A model generated the notes under the pieces. That model ran no database searches. It was not told where the DNA came from and worked only from the letters and a program-made list of their open reading frames with translations. A program made the translations under genes and the position numbers. From positions 17,726 through 81,725 of the forward strand of contig JAJDNF010000001.1 of NCBI GenBank assembly GCA_022340805.1: DNA of 64,000 nt, given 5' to 3'. Below are positions 31,618 through 41,251 of the stretch, piece after piece (within the stretch, counting starts at the first letter, position 1; every line of letters starts with the position of its first letter). The stretch is from Chromatiaceae bacterium. GTDB taxonomy: Bacteria > Pseudomonadota > Gammaproteobacteria > Chromatiales > Chromatiaceae.

Positions 31618-31645
31618 CGAAAAACCCCGCGCGAAGGCGGGGTCT
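31618..31645 (-). terminator. Intrinsic terminator of the cytochrome c pair
   Basis: CCCCGC (31625-31630) pairs with GCGGGG (31637-31642); on the minus strand TTTTTCG follows the stem. It lies between convergent ggt and the cytochrome genes and serves the latter. On the plus strand TCTGTCTT follows, a weak tract, so some bidirectional use is possible. Confidence 0.75.
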
Positions 31646-31673
31646 GTCTTGTCCGGGTCGCGGGACTGCCCGA

Positions 31674-32021
31674 TCAGTGTTTCCCGGGCCTCAGGCTACC
31701 CTCTTTCAGCGCCCCTTCGAGGCTCGAGAAATGCGCCGCCAGGTCTTCCATGTCCTGCTCGGACAGTGCCGCCACCATGCCCTGCATGATCGCGTTCTGG
31801 CGGTCCCCCGATTTGTACGCCTGCAGCGAGTGCAACAGGTAGTTGGCATACTGGCCGCCGATGTTCGGGTAGATCGGCGCCACGCTGATGCCGGCCTCGC
31901 CGTGGCACGCTACACAGGCTGCGGCCTTGTCTTTGCCAGCCGCGGCATCGCCGCCGGCCTGGGCTGTTGATGCTGCCAGCACGATGCTGATGACGGTCGC
32001 TACTATTGTCCTGTTCATCAT
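31674..32021 (-). CDS. Small periplasmic c-type cytochrome (monoheme, second of pair)
   Basis: A 115-residue protein with a signal peptide (cleavage near AQA-GG) and one heme site CVACH; NIGGQYANYLLHSLQAYKSG and the later methionine (IMQGM or DMED region) resemble half of a cytochrome c4. ATG 32021 has AAGG five bases upstream. It lies seven bases after its neighbour, which has the same build, so the two may work together in electron transfer to an oxidase. Partners are not shown by the sequence. Confidence 0.87.
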   Translation of the reverse strand: MMNRTIVATVISIVLAASTAQAGGDAAAGKDKAAACVACHGEAGISVAPIYPNIGGQYANYLLHSLQAYKSGDRQNAIMQGMVAALSEQDMEDLAAHFSSLEGALKEGSLRPGKH

Positions 32022-32028
32022 GCCCACC

Positions 32029-32346
32029 TTATTTCTCCATGCCCTGCCAGAAGGCGCCGATGTCCGCCATGTCCTGCTCGCTCATGCTCATCGCCTGGAC
32101 GTTCATGGTCGCGTGCTTGCGCTGACCGTCGCGATACGCTTTGAGCGCCGCGACGATATAGTCGGCGTGCTGGCCGCTCAGTTTCGGCACGTGGTAGGTC
32201 GGATAGGTGTTGTTGTAGCTGGGGATGCCGTGGCAGCCCAGGCAGGGCTCCGATTTGGCGCGGCCGGCAGTGGCGTCGCCCGCGGCCGGGACGGCCGAAG
32301 ACGCAACCAGCAGCCCGCACGCGGCCGCTGCGAGAATGGATCTCAT
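32029..32346 (-). CDS. Small periplasmic c-type cytochrome (monoheme, first of pair)
   Basis: A 105-residue protein with a signal peptide (cleavage near VPA-AG) and heme site CLGCH. The segment PKLSGQHADYIVAALKAYRDGQR parallels its neighbour, which indicates duplication of one cytochrome c4-like domain as separate genes. ATG 32346 has GAGGAG eight bases upstream. It is the first gene of a two-gene operon on the minus strand. Confidence 0.87.
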   Translation of the reverse strand: MRSILAAAACGLLVASSAVPAAGDATAGRAKSEPCLGCHGIPSYNNTYPTYHVPKLSGQHADYIVAALKAYRDGQRKHATMNVQAMSMSEQDMADIGAFWQGMEK

Positions 32347-32516
32347 GCTTGGTTCTCCTCTTAATAACATTGCCATGGTCACCCGCCGATGCCGGTCCGG
32401 GTGCCTGAATTCTTGTAGCGGCACATTCTAGAGGCCGGGCACCGCGCTGCATAGTCGCGTGGACCAAGGGTTTTTTTCTGCGGCTGCAAGGCGACCTTAT
32501 GGCGCCCGACGGCGGC

Positions 32517-33326
32517 TCAGCGCTGGCATTTTGGGCAGAAAGCGCTGGCGCGCTGCCCAATCTGGCGGGTCAGGATCGGTGTCCCACAGCGTTTGCACGG
32601 TTCGCCCGCGCGCCCGTATACGAACAACTCCTGGGCGAAATACCCCGGTTCGCCGGATTCGTTGAGGAAATCGCGCAGCGTCGTTCCCCCGCGTTCGATC
32701 GCCTGCCCGAGCACCGCCTTGACCTCCCCGGCGAGTCGGTCGAGACGCGCGCGCGACACCCTTGCGGCGGCGCGGTTCGGAAGGATGCCGGCGCGGAACA
32801 GCGCCTCGGTTGCGTAGATGTTGCCGACCCCCACGACCACCTTGCCGTCCATCAGTAGGCTCTTGATGGCGACCCGCCGACCGCGCGCCGCCTGGTGCAG
32901 GCAGGCGCCGTCGAATGTCGCCGACAGCGGTTCCGGGCCCAGGCCGCGCAGGCGCGGGTGGGCGAGCGGGTCGCCCTCGGCCCACAGCATCGCGCCGAAG
33001 CGGCGCGGATCGTGCAGGCGCAGGCAGTGCCGGCCGAACAGCAGGTCGACATGATCGTGCGGCCGTGGCGGGCTGTCCGCCGGCAGTATCCTGAGGCTCC
33101 CGGACATACCCAGATGGATGATCAATGTGCCGCGGGTGAAGCCGAGCAGCAGGTACTTGGCGCGGCGCTCGACTGTCTGCACCCGCTGCCCGCCGAGCAG
33201 ACTCTGCAGGTCGGGGACCGGCCAACGCAGCCGCGGCTGGCGTACTATCGCGCCGCGGATCACCTGGCCAAGCAGGTGTGGTGCGATGCCGCGTCGGGTG
33301 GTCTCGACCTCGGGCAGCTCGGGCAT
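32517..33326 (-). CDS. mutM: Formamidopyrimidine-DNA glycosylase MutM (Fpg)
   Basis: A 269-residue base-excision repair enzyme removing 8-oxoguanine. The catalytic N-terminus PELPEVE (Pro2, Glu3), the lysine in ERRAKYLL, the [12 protein letters not shown] helix-two-turn-helix and the C-terminal zinc finger (CKRCG...CPKC) are all intact. It begins two bases after the stop of the DUF4340 gene, so it is probably co-transcribed with the GldG-type transporter. Confidence 0.96.
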   Translation of the reverse strand: MPELPEVETTRRGIAPHLLGQVIRGAIVRQPRLRWPVPDLQSLLGGQRVQTVERRAKYLLLGFTRGTLIIHLGMSGSLRILPADSPPRPHDHVDLLFGRHCLRLHDPRRFGAMLWAEGDPLAHPRLRGLGPEPLSATFDGACLHQAARGRRVAIKSLLMDGKVVVGVGNIYATEALFRAGILPNRAAARVSRARLDRLAGEVKAVLGQAIERGGTTLRDFLNESGEPGYFAQELFVYGRAGEPCKRCGTPILTRQIGQRASAFCPKCQR

Positions 33327-33328
33327 GT

Positions 33329-33811
33329 TCAGTCGCGGGCAAAATGCTGCGCCGGCAGCGTCAGCAGATTGAAATACACATCGTCGATCACCCGGATCTC
33401 GCCGCCGACCTGCACGTAGCGGAGTTCCTGCGCGGGGTCGCGGTCGCCGAACAACAGGCGCAGACCGTCCAGCTGCAACACCGCCTGCGGATGCTGCAGC
33501 CCGTATCTGGCCGGGTCCGGACCGGCGGGAAAGTGGTCGCGGACCGGGGCCTGCGCGATTGCCAGCAACTGCTGGACGCGTCGATCCTCGGCCGCCGCGT
33601 CTTTCGGGTACCGCAGTTGCCAGCCTGCGTCGGAGCGCTGCAGTTCGATTGCCAGGCGGTCGCCGCGCTCGACGCGCAGCGTTGCAATGCGCTCGCCCGA
33701 CAGATCGGTGAGTGCCATCCGCTCCGGCTGCTGCTCCGGCCAGAGTGTGGCCGCGAGCAACACCGCGACCACGCAGGCGAGCAGCATATTGACCCGACTC
33801 CAGGGATTCAT
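33329..33811 (-). CDS. DUF4340 protein of the GldG-type transporter operon
   Basis: A 160-residue protein with one N-terminal helix (about 6-25) and a DUF4340-like beta domain ([17 protein letters not shown], then [26 protein letters not shown]). DUF4340 genes are regularly found after GldG-like genes; the function is unknown. ATG 33811 overlaps the GldG-like stop by four bases, and mutM follows two bases after the stop. Confidence 0.82.
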   Translation of the reverse strand: MNPWSRVNMLLACVVAVLLAATLWPEQQPERMALTDLSGERIATLRVERGDRLAIELQRSDAGWQLRYPKDAAAEDRRVQQLLAIAQAPVRDHFPAGPDPARYGLQHPQAVLQLDGLRLLFGDRDPAQELRYVQVGGEIRVIDDVYFNLLTLPAQHFARD

Positions 33812-35097
33812 GCGCGCCGCCGCCGGTGTCTCAACCAGATGCCGGTGGCCAGATACAGAATCGGCAGCAGCCCCATCAGACCGACCGCGAGCAGGCCGGC
33901 CAGCTGTGGCGACCAGTCGATGTCCATGTCGGTGGCGGTGGGCAGGTCGGCCAGGCCCTGATTGTCGGTCAGCCAGCGCAACAGGCCGGTTGCCAGCGTC
34001 TGGTTGGCGCCCTGGCCGATCTGCCCGTTGCCGATGAACTGGCGGCTGCCGACGAACACTGCCCGCGCCCGACCATTGTCCTGCTGCAGGGCCAGGCCCA
34101 CGGTGAGCGGGCCGGCCTGTTCGCCGATGTCGGGATCGCGCGCGATCTGCCCGCGCAGGTTGCCGGTCTCGTTCCAGCTGCGCGGGCTGCTGTGCAGGCG
34201 CGCCAGTACCTGCCACCCGCTGCCCTCGGTGACAGTCAGGGCCTGCGCCTGGTGCAGCATGCCGACACCGGCCTGCATCTGCGGTAACAGCTGCGCGGGG
34301 AAGTCACTGACGATCGCGTAATCGGGGCTGTCGAGCCGGTACTGCGCGGCCATCGCATCGACCACGATGCCCGGCAGCGGCGCCACGCCGAACTTTGTGC
34401 CGAGCATGCCTGGCTGGGCGCCGTCGAGCAGCCACAGCAGCGCACCCCCCGCATCGATGTACTTTTCGATCAGCTCCTCGGTGTGGGCCTCATAGGGCTC
34501 GCGCGGGCCGGCGATCAGCAGTAGCGCGGTGTTCTCCGGCAGGGCATCCAGTTGGCGCGGGTCAAGCGCGATCACGCGGTAGCCAAGTTCCTCGATATGT
34601 CCGACGAAGGTACCGAGACCACCCGGTGCAGCGTCTATTGGGCTCTCGCCGTGTCCCTTAAGGCTGACGATCCAGTGCTCGCCGTGCAGTGCGAGACGGG
34701 TCAGGGCGCGGTCGATAGCCTGCGTGCCCGGCATGGCGATCACCTCGCGTCGCGGGCCGCTGTACAGATGGATCTCTCCATGCCGGCTGGCGCCCTGCGC
34801 ACGGGCGATCTCGGGTTGCCGGACCGGGTCGACGAACTGCAACCGCACCTGCGGCGAATAGGCGATATAGGGGGCGAGCAACTGGCGCAGCTCTGCACGC
34901 TGCACGGCATAGTCCGGCACGAAGGCGGTGATTGCGAGCCCGTCCGGCAGCGCCTCGAGCGCCGTTTGGGCGGCTGTGCTCAGCGTATGCACCTGGCGCG
35001 CACTGAGATCGACCTGCAGGCTGTGGCGTTCGCCGACCTTGGCGGCCAGGATCAGGCCGCTCAGCAGCAGCGCGAAGAACAGCGTGCGCCGCAGCAT
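33808..35097 (-). CDS. GldG-like ABC transporter auxiliary protein
   Basis: A 429-residue protein with a helix at each end (about 5-22 and 402-422) and a large extracytoplasmic domain between. It matches the ABC-type uncharacterised transport (GldG) family: [20 protein letters not shown] at the start, [12 protein letters not shown] and [14 protein letters not shown] in the body. In Bacteroidetes GldG acts with GldA and GldF in gliding; proteobacterial versions have no assigned role. It overlaps the permease stop by one base and ends in a basic tail. Confidence 0.85.
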   Translation of the reverse strand: MLRRTLFFALLLSGLILAAKVGERHSLQVDLSARQVHTLSTAAQTALEALPDGLAITAFVPDYAVQRAELRQLLAPYIAYSPQVRLQFVDPVRQPEIARAQGASRHGEIHLYSGPRREVIAMPGTQAIDRALTRLALHGEHWIVSLKGHGESPIDAAPGGLGTFVGHIEELGYRVIALDPRQLDALPENTALLLIAGPREPYEAHTEELIEKYIDAGGALLWLLDGAQPGMLGTKFGVAPLPGIVVDAMAAQYRLDSPDYAIVSDFPAQLLPQMQAGVGMLHQAQALTVTEGSGWQVLARLHSSPRSWNETGNLRGQIARDPDIGEQAGPLTVGLALQQDNGRARAVFVGSRQFIGNGQIGQGANQTLATGLLRWLTDNQGLADLPTATDMDIDWSPQLAGLLAVGLMGLLPILYLATGIWLRHRRRRA

Positions 35098-35837
35098 CAG
35101 ACCTCGCCCCGCCGACGTGCGACCGCGTAGGCGGCGAGCAGCAGTGCTGCCAGCCCGGTAGCGACGAAGAACGCCAGGTCCTGGCTGCGCCACAGCCCCT
35201 CCAGGGCCGGCTCGAGGTGCGGCAGCAGTGCCCACCAGTGCCAGGGTGCGGTCGGGCCACTGAGCGAATCGAGCAGCCACAGGAACAGCAGCACCCCGTA
35301 GCTGGCCGCCAGCGCCGCCGCGGGGTGATCAAACAGGGAGGACAGGAACAGGTTCACGCAGCCGAGCCACAGCACGAACAGCAGTAACCAGACGGCGGCC
35401 AGCGCGAAGCGCGGCCCGTCGAGTTCGATGCCGAGGCCCAGCGCGGCCAGGGTGGCCAGGCTGCTCGCCAGCAGCGGCAGGCTGGCCAGTGCCAGGCCCA
35501 GGGCCTTGCCGAGCACGATCTGGCGTGCGCTGACCGGCGCCGACAGCCACAGCGCGATGCGCCCGCTGCGGATCTCGCCGGCCATGCTGCCCATCGCCAG
35601 CAACGGGCTGGCCAACAACAGCAGCAGCACCAGGCTGTTGAGGGTTGGCATCACGACCAGGTCCATCGCGCCGAGGCGGGACCCGCCGGCCTTGAGTTGC
35701 GGGGCGATCTCGGCGAAGGCCTGCAACTGGGCGAAGCTCAGCCAGGCGATGATCAACTGGGTAAACGCCAGCAGCACCCAGAACATCATGCCGTTGTGCA
35801 GACGGCGCCACTCGTGTCGCACGATGGCCCAGATCAT
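35097..35837 (-). CDS. ABC transporter permease (GldF/ABC-2 type)
   Basis: A 246-residue six-helix permease. The second helix region NSLVLLLLLASPLLAMGSMAGEIRSG and the following LWLSAPVSARQIVLGKALG are typical of ABC-2/GldF permeases. It overlaps the ATPase gene by four bases (ATGA) and the GldG-like gene by one. The cargo is not apparent. Confidence 0.88.
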   Translation of the reverse strand: MIWAIVRHEWRRLHNGMMFWVLLAFTQLIIAWLSFAQLQAFAEIAPQLKAGGSRLGAMDLVVMPTLNSLVLLLLLASPLLAMGSMAGEIRSGRIALWLSAPVSARQIVLGKALGLALASLPLLASSLATLAALGLGIELDGPRFALAAVWLLLFVLWLGCVNLFLSSLFDHPAAALAASYGVLLFLWLLDSLSGPTAPWHWWALLPHLEPALEGLWRSQDLAFFVATGLAALLLAAYAVARRRGEV

Positions 35838-36550
35838 GGCGTCGCCGCAGTCGCGGCGTGGGCGCGGAAGTGGGCCAGCAGATCGGTCTCGGGGGTCACC
35901 AGGTGTTCCGCCACCTTGCGCCCCCCGTCAAGCAGGATCACGCGATCGCACAGGCCTTGTACATCGTCCAGCAGATGGGTGGCGAGCACCAGGCTGGCGT
36001 CTTCGGTGAGCTCGCCGAGCAGTTCGCGCATCTGCTCGGCCTGCAGCGGATCCAGGCCGGCCGTTGGTTCGTCGAGGATCAGGATCTGTGGCCGGTGCAG
36101 CACGGCCTGGGCAAGACCGAGACGCTGCGCCATCCCTGCAGACAGGCTGGCGGCCAGCCGCCCGGCGAAGGCGCCGAGCTGCACCTGCTGCAGGACCGTG
36201 TCGATGGCTTGCTGCAACGCCGGGCCGCGCAGGCCGCGCAGCTGTCCGGCCCAGACCAGGTTCTCGGTGACGCTCAGCTCCGGGTAAGCGGGCACGCGCT
36301 GCGGCAGGAAGCCGATCTGGCGGCGGATCGCAGGTGCGGCCTGGTCGAGCCGCTGACCGAGGATGCGCACCTCGCCGCTGCGGGCCGGCAAGACACCGGC
36401 CAGGACCTGCATCAACGTGGACTTGCCGGCCCCGTTGATGCCGAGCAGCGCAAGTCGGTCGCCGGCGTGCAGCTGCAGATCGACATCGCTCAGCCGTGGC
36501 CGCTGGGCCGGTCCATAGCTGATGTGTCGGGCGAGCAGGAGTGGTTTCAT
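35834..36550 (-). CDS. ABC transporter ATP-binding protein (GldA-like)
   Basis: A 238-residue ATPase. Walker A GINGAGKST, signature LSAGMAQRLGLAQ and Walker B LILDEPTAGLD are present. The signature has Ala in place of the usual Gly (LSAGM), a variation seen in ABC-2 exporters. ATG 36550 is taken as the start; the open frame continues far upstream only because it runs antisense to the hydantoinase gene. It is the first gene of the operon ATPase-permease-GldG-DUF4340-mutM. Confidence 0.9.
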   Translation of the reverse strand: MKPLLLARHISYGPAQRPRLSDVDLQLHAGDRLALLGINGAGKSTLMQVLAGVLPARSGEVRILGQRLDQAAPAIRRQIGFLPQRVPAYPELSVTENLVWAGQLRGLRGPALQQAIDTVLQQVQLGAFAGRLAASLSAGMAQRLGLAQAVLHRPQILILDEPTAGLDPLQAEQMRELLGELTEDASLVLATHLLDDVQGLCDRVILLDGGRKVAEHLVTPETDLLAHFRAHAATAATP

Positions 36551-36631
36551 GTCGCGCCAGATTACCCTGCCGCAGCGCAATTGCGAACCCTGTCGAGCAG
36601 GCGGCGTCGAATCGTCTTTAGAATAGTCGCC

Positions 36632-38593
36632 ATGCTCAGACTCGGCGTTGATACCGGCGGTACCTTTACCGATTTCGTGCTCCTCGATGCCGACGGCACG
36701 CTGCGCGTGCACAAGGTATTGTCCACGCCGGACGCGCCGGAACGCGCGATCCTCGAGGGTGTTGCCGCGATGGGACTGGATATCGGGAGTCTGCAGCTGA
36801 TTCATGGCTCGACGGTGGCGACCAATGCCGTGCTCGAGGGCAAGGGGGTACGGACCCTGTACATTGGCAATCGCGGCTTTGCCGACCTGCTCAACATCGG
36901 GCGCCAGCAGCGTGCAGCGTTGTACGAGCTGCAACCCGAGGATCCGCCGCCGGTCGTGCCTGAAGGGCTGTGCCTGGAGACCGGCGGGCGCCTGGACGCC
37001 CGCGGCCACGAGATCGAGGCGCTGAGCGACACCGACCTGGCGGATCTGCTCGAGGATGTGCGCCGCCTCGCGCCCGAGGCGGTGGCCGTCAACCTGCTGT
37101 TCTCCTACCTGGAACCCGCGGCCGAGGAGCGCATCGGCGCGGCGCTGCCGCAGGGCATGTTCGTTTCGCTCTCGTCGCGGGTTTTGCCCGAGATCCGTGA
37201 GTACGAGCGCGGCGTGGCAACCTGGCTGAATGCCTGCGTCGGTCCGCGGATGGCGGGTTACCTGGCCCGACTGCGGCGCGGGCTCGAGGGCGTCCCGGTC
37301 TCGGTGATGCAGAGTTCGGGCGATACGGTGTCCGCAGAACAGGCCGCGGACCACACGGTGCGGATGCTGCTGTCGGGGCCGGCCGGTGGACTGATTGCCG
37401 CGCGCCATGTCGGCGCGCTGGCCGGATACGATGAGTTGCTGACCTTCGACATGGGTGGCACCTCGACCGACGTGGCGCTGGTCGAGGCGCAGCCGCGCCT
37501 GACCACCGAGGGCCGTATCGGGCGTTTTCCGGTCGCGGTGCCGATGGTCGATATGCACACCATTGGCGCCGGTGGCGGCTCTATCGCCTGGCTCGACGAC
37601 GGCGGCATGCTGCAGGTCGGGCCGGAATCTGCCGGTGCTGCACCGGGACCGGCCTGTTATGCCAGGGGCGGGACCCTGCCGACCGTGACCGACGCCAACC
37701 TGGTGCTTGGCCGGCTGCAGGCGGACGCCTTTCTTGGTGGCGGCCTGCGTCTCGACGAGGCGGCCGCGCGGTCTGCGGTCGGCGCGCTCGCCGCGCGCAT
37801 GGGCGTCGGGGCGGTTCAGGCCGCGCAGGATATCGTCGCAGTCGCGAACGAACACATGGCGCAGGCGCTGCGGGCGATTTCGATCAAGCGCGGCGCGGAC
37901 CCGCGCGAGCACGTGCTGGTGTCGTTCGGCGGGGCCGGTGGCCTGCATGCATGCGCGCTCGCAGAACTGCTCGATATGCGCGAGGTGCTGGTACCGGTGC
38001 ACGGCGGCGTACTATCCGCGCTGGGCATGCTGGCCGCGCGTCCGGGGCGGCAGCTGTCGCGTTCGCTGCCCGGCCTGCTCGAGGAGCTGTCGGCGACGCA
38101 GATCGACGCCGCCCTCGACGAGCTGCGCAGGCAGGGGGTCGATGCGCTGCAGGCCGAGGGCTTCGCCGCGCAGGCATGCAGCGCGCAGGCGTCGCTCGAC
38201 CTGCGCTATGCGGGGCAGTCATACACCCTGAACGTGCCCTGGCAAGGCATGGCGGCGAGCGCCGGGAGTTTTCACCAACAGCACCAGGCGCGCTATGGAC
38301 ACCGTTTGGCGATGCCGGTCGAGCTGGTCAACCTGCGGCAGCGGGTCAGTGGTCCGGCAGCGCAACTTCGTCTGCCGGTGCTGCCGGACGCACCGGCGGC
38401 GCAGCCGATAGCGTATGTCCAGGTCTTGGGGGTGCGCGGGGAGGTCCCCTGCCTGCGGCGTGACCAGCTGGTCGCCGGGCAGTCATTGGACGGGCCGGCA
38501 CTGGTCGTCGAGACGGTGGCGACTACCTGGGTGGCCCCGGGCTGGCACCTGCGCGTGGATTCACTCGGTAACCTGGGCCTCAGGCGTCTTTGA
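36632..38593 (+). CDS. Hydantoinase/oxoprolinase family protein (HyuA type)
   Basis: A 653-residue protein with the ASKHA-type N-terminus GVDTGGTFTDFVL, HGSTVATNAVLE, and the middle DMGGTSTDVALVE and GAGGGSIAW motifs of ATP-dependent hydantoinase/5-oxoprolinase A subunits. The usual partner HyuB is not adjacent, so the substrate cannot be deduced. The downstream end overlaps the convergent HDOD gene by 14 bases. It diverges from the transporter operon. Confidence 0.9.
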   Translation: MLRLGVDTGGTFTDFVLLDADGTLRVHKVLSTPDAPERAILEGVAAMGLDIGSLQLIHGSTVATNAVLEGKGVRTLYIGNRGFADLLNIGRQQRAALYELQPEDPPPVVPEGLCLETGGRLDARGHEIEALSDTDLADLLEDVRRLAPEAVAVNLLFSYLEPAAEERIGAALPQGMFVSLSSRVLPEIREYERGVATWLNACVGPRMAGYLARLRRGLEGVPVSVMQSSGDTVSAEQAADHTVRMLLSGPAGGLIAARHVGALAGYDELLTFDMGGTSTDVALVEAQPRLTTEGRIGRFPVAVPMVDMHTIGAGGGSIAWLDDGGMLQVGPESAGAAPGPACYARGGTLPTVTDANLVLGRLQADAFLGGGLRLDEAAARSAVGALAARMGVGAVQAAQDIVAVANEHMAQALRAISIKRGADPREHVLVSFGGAGGLHACALAELLDMREVLVPVHGGVLSALGMLAARPGRQLSRSLPGLLEELSATQIDAALDELRRQGVDALQAEGFAAQACSAQASLDLRYAGQSYTLNVPWQGMAASAGSFHQQHQARYGHRLAMPVELVNLRQRVSGPAAQLRLPVLPDAPAAQPIAYVQVLGVRGEVPCLRRDQLVAGQSLDGPALVVETVATTWVAPGWHLRVDSLGNLGLRRL

Positions 38594-39818
38594 ACAGTTC
38601 CACTGCGGCGAAGGCGGCGGCCGAGCTGGCCGCAAAGGCTTCGGACACCTGCGCCGGATCGAGGTCCCTGCAGACGACCGCTGGCCATCGGTTGTGTTCG
38701 ATCCGGATCACCTGGCCGAGCAATTCACCGTATACCCCCTGGCGCGACGCGATCGCCTGTTTGATCTCCTCCGGCAGCGGCAGGTCGCGCATCAGCTGGT
38801 CGATCGGGCGGCCGAGCATCGCATCGAGTATCGACAGCAGTCCAACGGTATAGGCGACATCCGCATCGCCGCGCTGGCACAGACGGGAGAGGTGCTCGCA
38901 AAGGTTCGCGCGCAGGATGCCCATGTTCAGGAGTTCCATCGGCCGCCCCTCGAGCCCGGATAGCGCGAACAGGCTGGCCCAGGCCCGAATGCGTTGCAGG
39001 CCCATCAGTACCACCGCGCGCTGGATAGACTCGACCTTGCTGCGTAGACCGACGGCTGCCGAATTGATGTAGCGCAGGATCTTGAAGCTCAGGCTGGGAT
39101 CCTGGCTGACCAGGTAGACCACCTCGCTGATGGGCACGGCCGGGTCGTTGAGACGCGCCAGCAGGCGCAGGATCATGGCCGAATTTTCATGTAGACGGTT
39201 CGACCGGATCAGTTTGGGCCGGGCAAAGAAGAAGCCCTGGAAATAGTCGAATCCCATCGCCTTGAGCCGTTCGAACTGGTCGGCGGTCTCGACCTTTTCG
39301 GCGAGCAGCTTTGCGCCGGTGGCCTGGAGTTCCGGCATGCGGCGCGCCAGTTCGTCGAGCCGGTCGGGGATCACCTCGACCTTGATGTACTGGACCAGCG
39401 GCAGGATCGGGGCAAGCGCGGGCTGGAAGCTGTAGTCGTCCATCGCCAGCGCGAAGCCCAGACCGGTCATCTTGTTGATGCCCTGGAGTAGCGCCTCGTC
39501 GACCTCGACGTCCTCGAGCACCTCGAGCACCACCCGGTCGGGGGAGAAGGGGATCGGTGGCATATCGACAAAAAAATGTCGGGTGAGATTGATAAACGCC
39601 TTGTGTGGCCCAATGATACGGTCCAGGCCGATCTCCATGAACGCGTTCAGCAGGGTCAGTGACGAGGCCTGGTCGCCGTCCGTGAAGGTATTGCGACCGC
39701 CCGCATCGCGGTATAGCAATTCGTAGGCGAACACCTCCAGGCGCCGGTCGAAAATCGCCTGGCGGCCGATCTGGATGGTGTCTGTCGATACGGGCATACT
39801 GGGATTCGGGGCTCGCAT
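38580..39818 (-). CDS. Degenerate EAL plus HDOD signalling protein
   Basis: A 412-residue cytosolic protein. The N-terminal part (residues 15-200) has the fold pattern of an EAL phosphodiesterase (VFAYELLYRD, FINLTRHFF, LDDY-like MDDYSF) but lacks the EAL signature and metal ligands, so c-di-GMP hydrolysis is unlikely. Residues 205-390 form an HDOD domain (DPSLSFKILRYINSAAVGLR, AVVLMGLQRIRAW). This build is known from CdgJ/YuxH-type regulators of motility. ATG 39818 has GGAAGG four bases upstream. Confidence 0.9.
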   Translation of the reverse strand: MRAPNPSMPVSTDTIQIGRQAIFDRRLEVFAYELLYRDAGGRNTFTDGDQASSLTLLNAFMEIGLDRIIGPHKAFINLTRHFFVDMPPIPFSPDRVVLEVLEDVEVDEALLQGINKMTGLGFALAMDDYSFQPALAPILPLVQYIKVEVIPDRLDELARRMPELQATGAKLLAEKVETADQFERLKAMGFDYFQGFFFARPKLIRSNRLHENSAMILRLLARLNDPAVPISEVVYLVSQDPSLSFKILRYINSAAVGLRSKVESIQRAVVLMGLQRIRAWASLFALSGLEGRPMELLNMGILRANLCEHLSRLCQRGDADVAYTVGLLSILDAMLGRPIDQLMRDLPLPEEIKQAIASRQGVYGELLGQVIRIEHNRWPAVVCRDLDPAQVSEAFAASSAAAFAAVELFKDA

Positions 39819-40008
39819 GGATCCTTCCGTATGGTCGAGCGCACGCGTTGTCTTCGATATCGTCCCCCGGGCCCTGAACTTGAGCCGGACCGCTGGGCGG
39901 ACGTGCGGTGCGGCGAAGGGTTATGATGTTCGAACGTGAGGTGGATCCGCAGCCCGTTTGGGCTTTGATGGTCTGCATCCTCCTGTCTTTGTGTACCGAG
40001 GGAATCCG

Positions 40009-41184
40009 ATGACTGACGGCCTGCTCGATCTGTCCTGGTGGCAACTGATAATCGTTGTGCTGGGAATGACCCATGTGACTATCGTCGCAGTGACCGTCTA
40101 TCTGCATCGCTGCCAGGCGCACCGTGCGCTCGATCTGCACCCGGTGATCGGACACTTCCTGCGCTTCTGGTTGTGGTTGACCACCGGCATGATTACGCGC
40201 GAGTGGGTTGGTATCCATCGGCGCCACCACGCGCGTTGTGAAACGCCGGAGGATCCGCACAGCCCACAGGTTCTGGGTCTCGGCAAGGTGCTATGGGAAG
40301 GCGCTGAACTGTATCGCGCGGCGTCGAAACAGCCGGACCTGGTCGAGCGCTATGCGCATGGCACCCCCAACGACTGGATCGAGCGCCACCTCTACCAGCG
40401 CTTCAATTTCGGCGGCGTGTCGCTGATGCTGGTGATCGATGCGCTGCTGTTCGGCATCCCGGGAATCGCGGTGTGGGCCGTGCAGATGATCTGGATCCCG
40501 TTTTTTGCCGCGGGCGTGATCAACGGCGTGGCGCACTATTGGGGCTATCGCAATTTTCAGTCGCCCGATGCCGCCACCAACATCTCGCCGTTAGGCATCC
40601 TGATCGGCGGCGAAGAGCTGCACAACAATCACCATGCCTTCCCGAGTTCGGCCAAGCTGTCGTCGCGCTGGTGGGAATTCGATATCGGCTGGATGTATAT
40701 ACGCGTGCTGTCGCTGCTCGGCCTGGCCAGGGTGCGGCGTGTGGCGCGCGAGCCGGCGATGGACGTGGGCAAGAGTGCGATCGATATGGATACGGTCAGG
40801 GCGGTGGTCGTGCATCGCATGCACATCCTGGCCAACTATGCGCGCGAGGTCATCAGGCCGGTAGCCGACGCCGAGCTGTGCGCCTCAGAGCGAGATTGTC
40901 GGCGCCTGGCCCGGCAGGCGAAGCGGCTACTGTTGCGTGATGAGGCGCTGCTCGATTCAGCGAGTCGCCAGCGTCTGGAGAGCCTGTTGAGCCGCAGCCA
41001 GGTGCTCGCTACCGTGCACCGTTCACGGTTGCAGCTGCAGCAGGTCTGGGAACGTACCGCATCGAGCCAGGAGGTTCTGCTGTCGGCACTGCAGCAATGG
41101 TGCCGTGAGGCCGAGGGCAGTGGCATCAAGGCGCTGCAGGATTTTGCGCGCAGTCTGCGCGGTTATCATCCGGCCGTCAGTTGA
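40009..41184 (+). CDS. desA: DesA-type fatty acid desaturase
   Basis: A 391-residue membrane desaturase introducing a cis double bond into acyl chains. All three histidine boxes are intact: HRCQAH (33-38), HRRHH (70-74) and HNNHH in the GEELHNNHH segment. Residues after about 245 form a helical, charged C-terminal extension (NYAREVIRP, ARQAKRLLL, LESLLSRSQ), as in the proteobacterial DesA phospholipid desaturases of about 390 residues. GAGGGA lies five bases before ATG 40009. Confidence 0.9.
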   Translation: MTDGLLDLSWWQLIIVVLGMTHVTIVAVTVYLHRCQAHRALDLHPVIGHFLRFWLWLTTGMITREWVGIHRRHHARCETPEDPHSPQVLGLGKVLWEGAELYRAASKQPDLVERYAHGTPNDWIERHLYQRFNFGGVSLMLVIDALLFGIPGIAVWAVQMIWIPFFAAGVINGVAHYWGYRNFQSPDAATNISPLGILIGGEELHNNHHAFPSSAKLSSRWWEFDIGWMYIRVLSLLGLARVRRVAREPAMDVGKSAIDMDTVRAVVVHRMHILANYAREVIRPVADAELCASERDCRRLARQAKRLLLRDEALLDSASRQRLESLLSRSQVLATVHRSRLQLQQVWERTASSQEVLLSALQQWCREAEGSGIKALQDFARSLRGYHPAVS

Positions 41185-41200
41185 TTACGGCGGGATCCGG

Positions 41201-41234
41201 AACAAAAAAACCGCCGACCGGCGGTTTTTTTGTT
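41201..41234. terminator. Bidirectional intrinsic terminator
   Basis: A perfect 15-bp inverted repeat, AACAAAAAAACCGCC / GGCGGTTTTTTTGTT, with a 4-base loop GACC. The GC core flanked by A-run and T-run works on both strands, ending desA (plus) and rpmB-rpmG (minus). Confidence 0.93.
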
Positions 41235-41251
41235 CCAGGCAAGACCAGGGA

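Noticed and set aside
36551..38002. Upstream extension of the ABC ATPase frame, antisense to the HyuA-like gene
   Set aside because: The ATPase domain begins at ATG 36550; the extension shows no domain and lies opposite real coding sequence.
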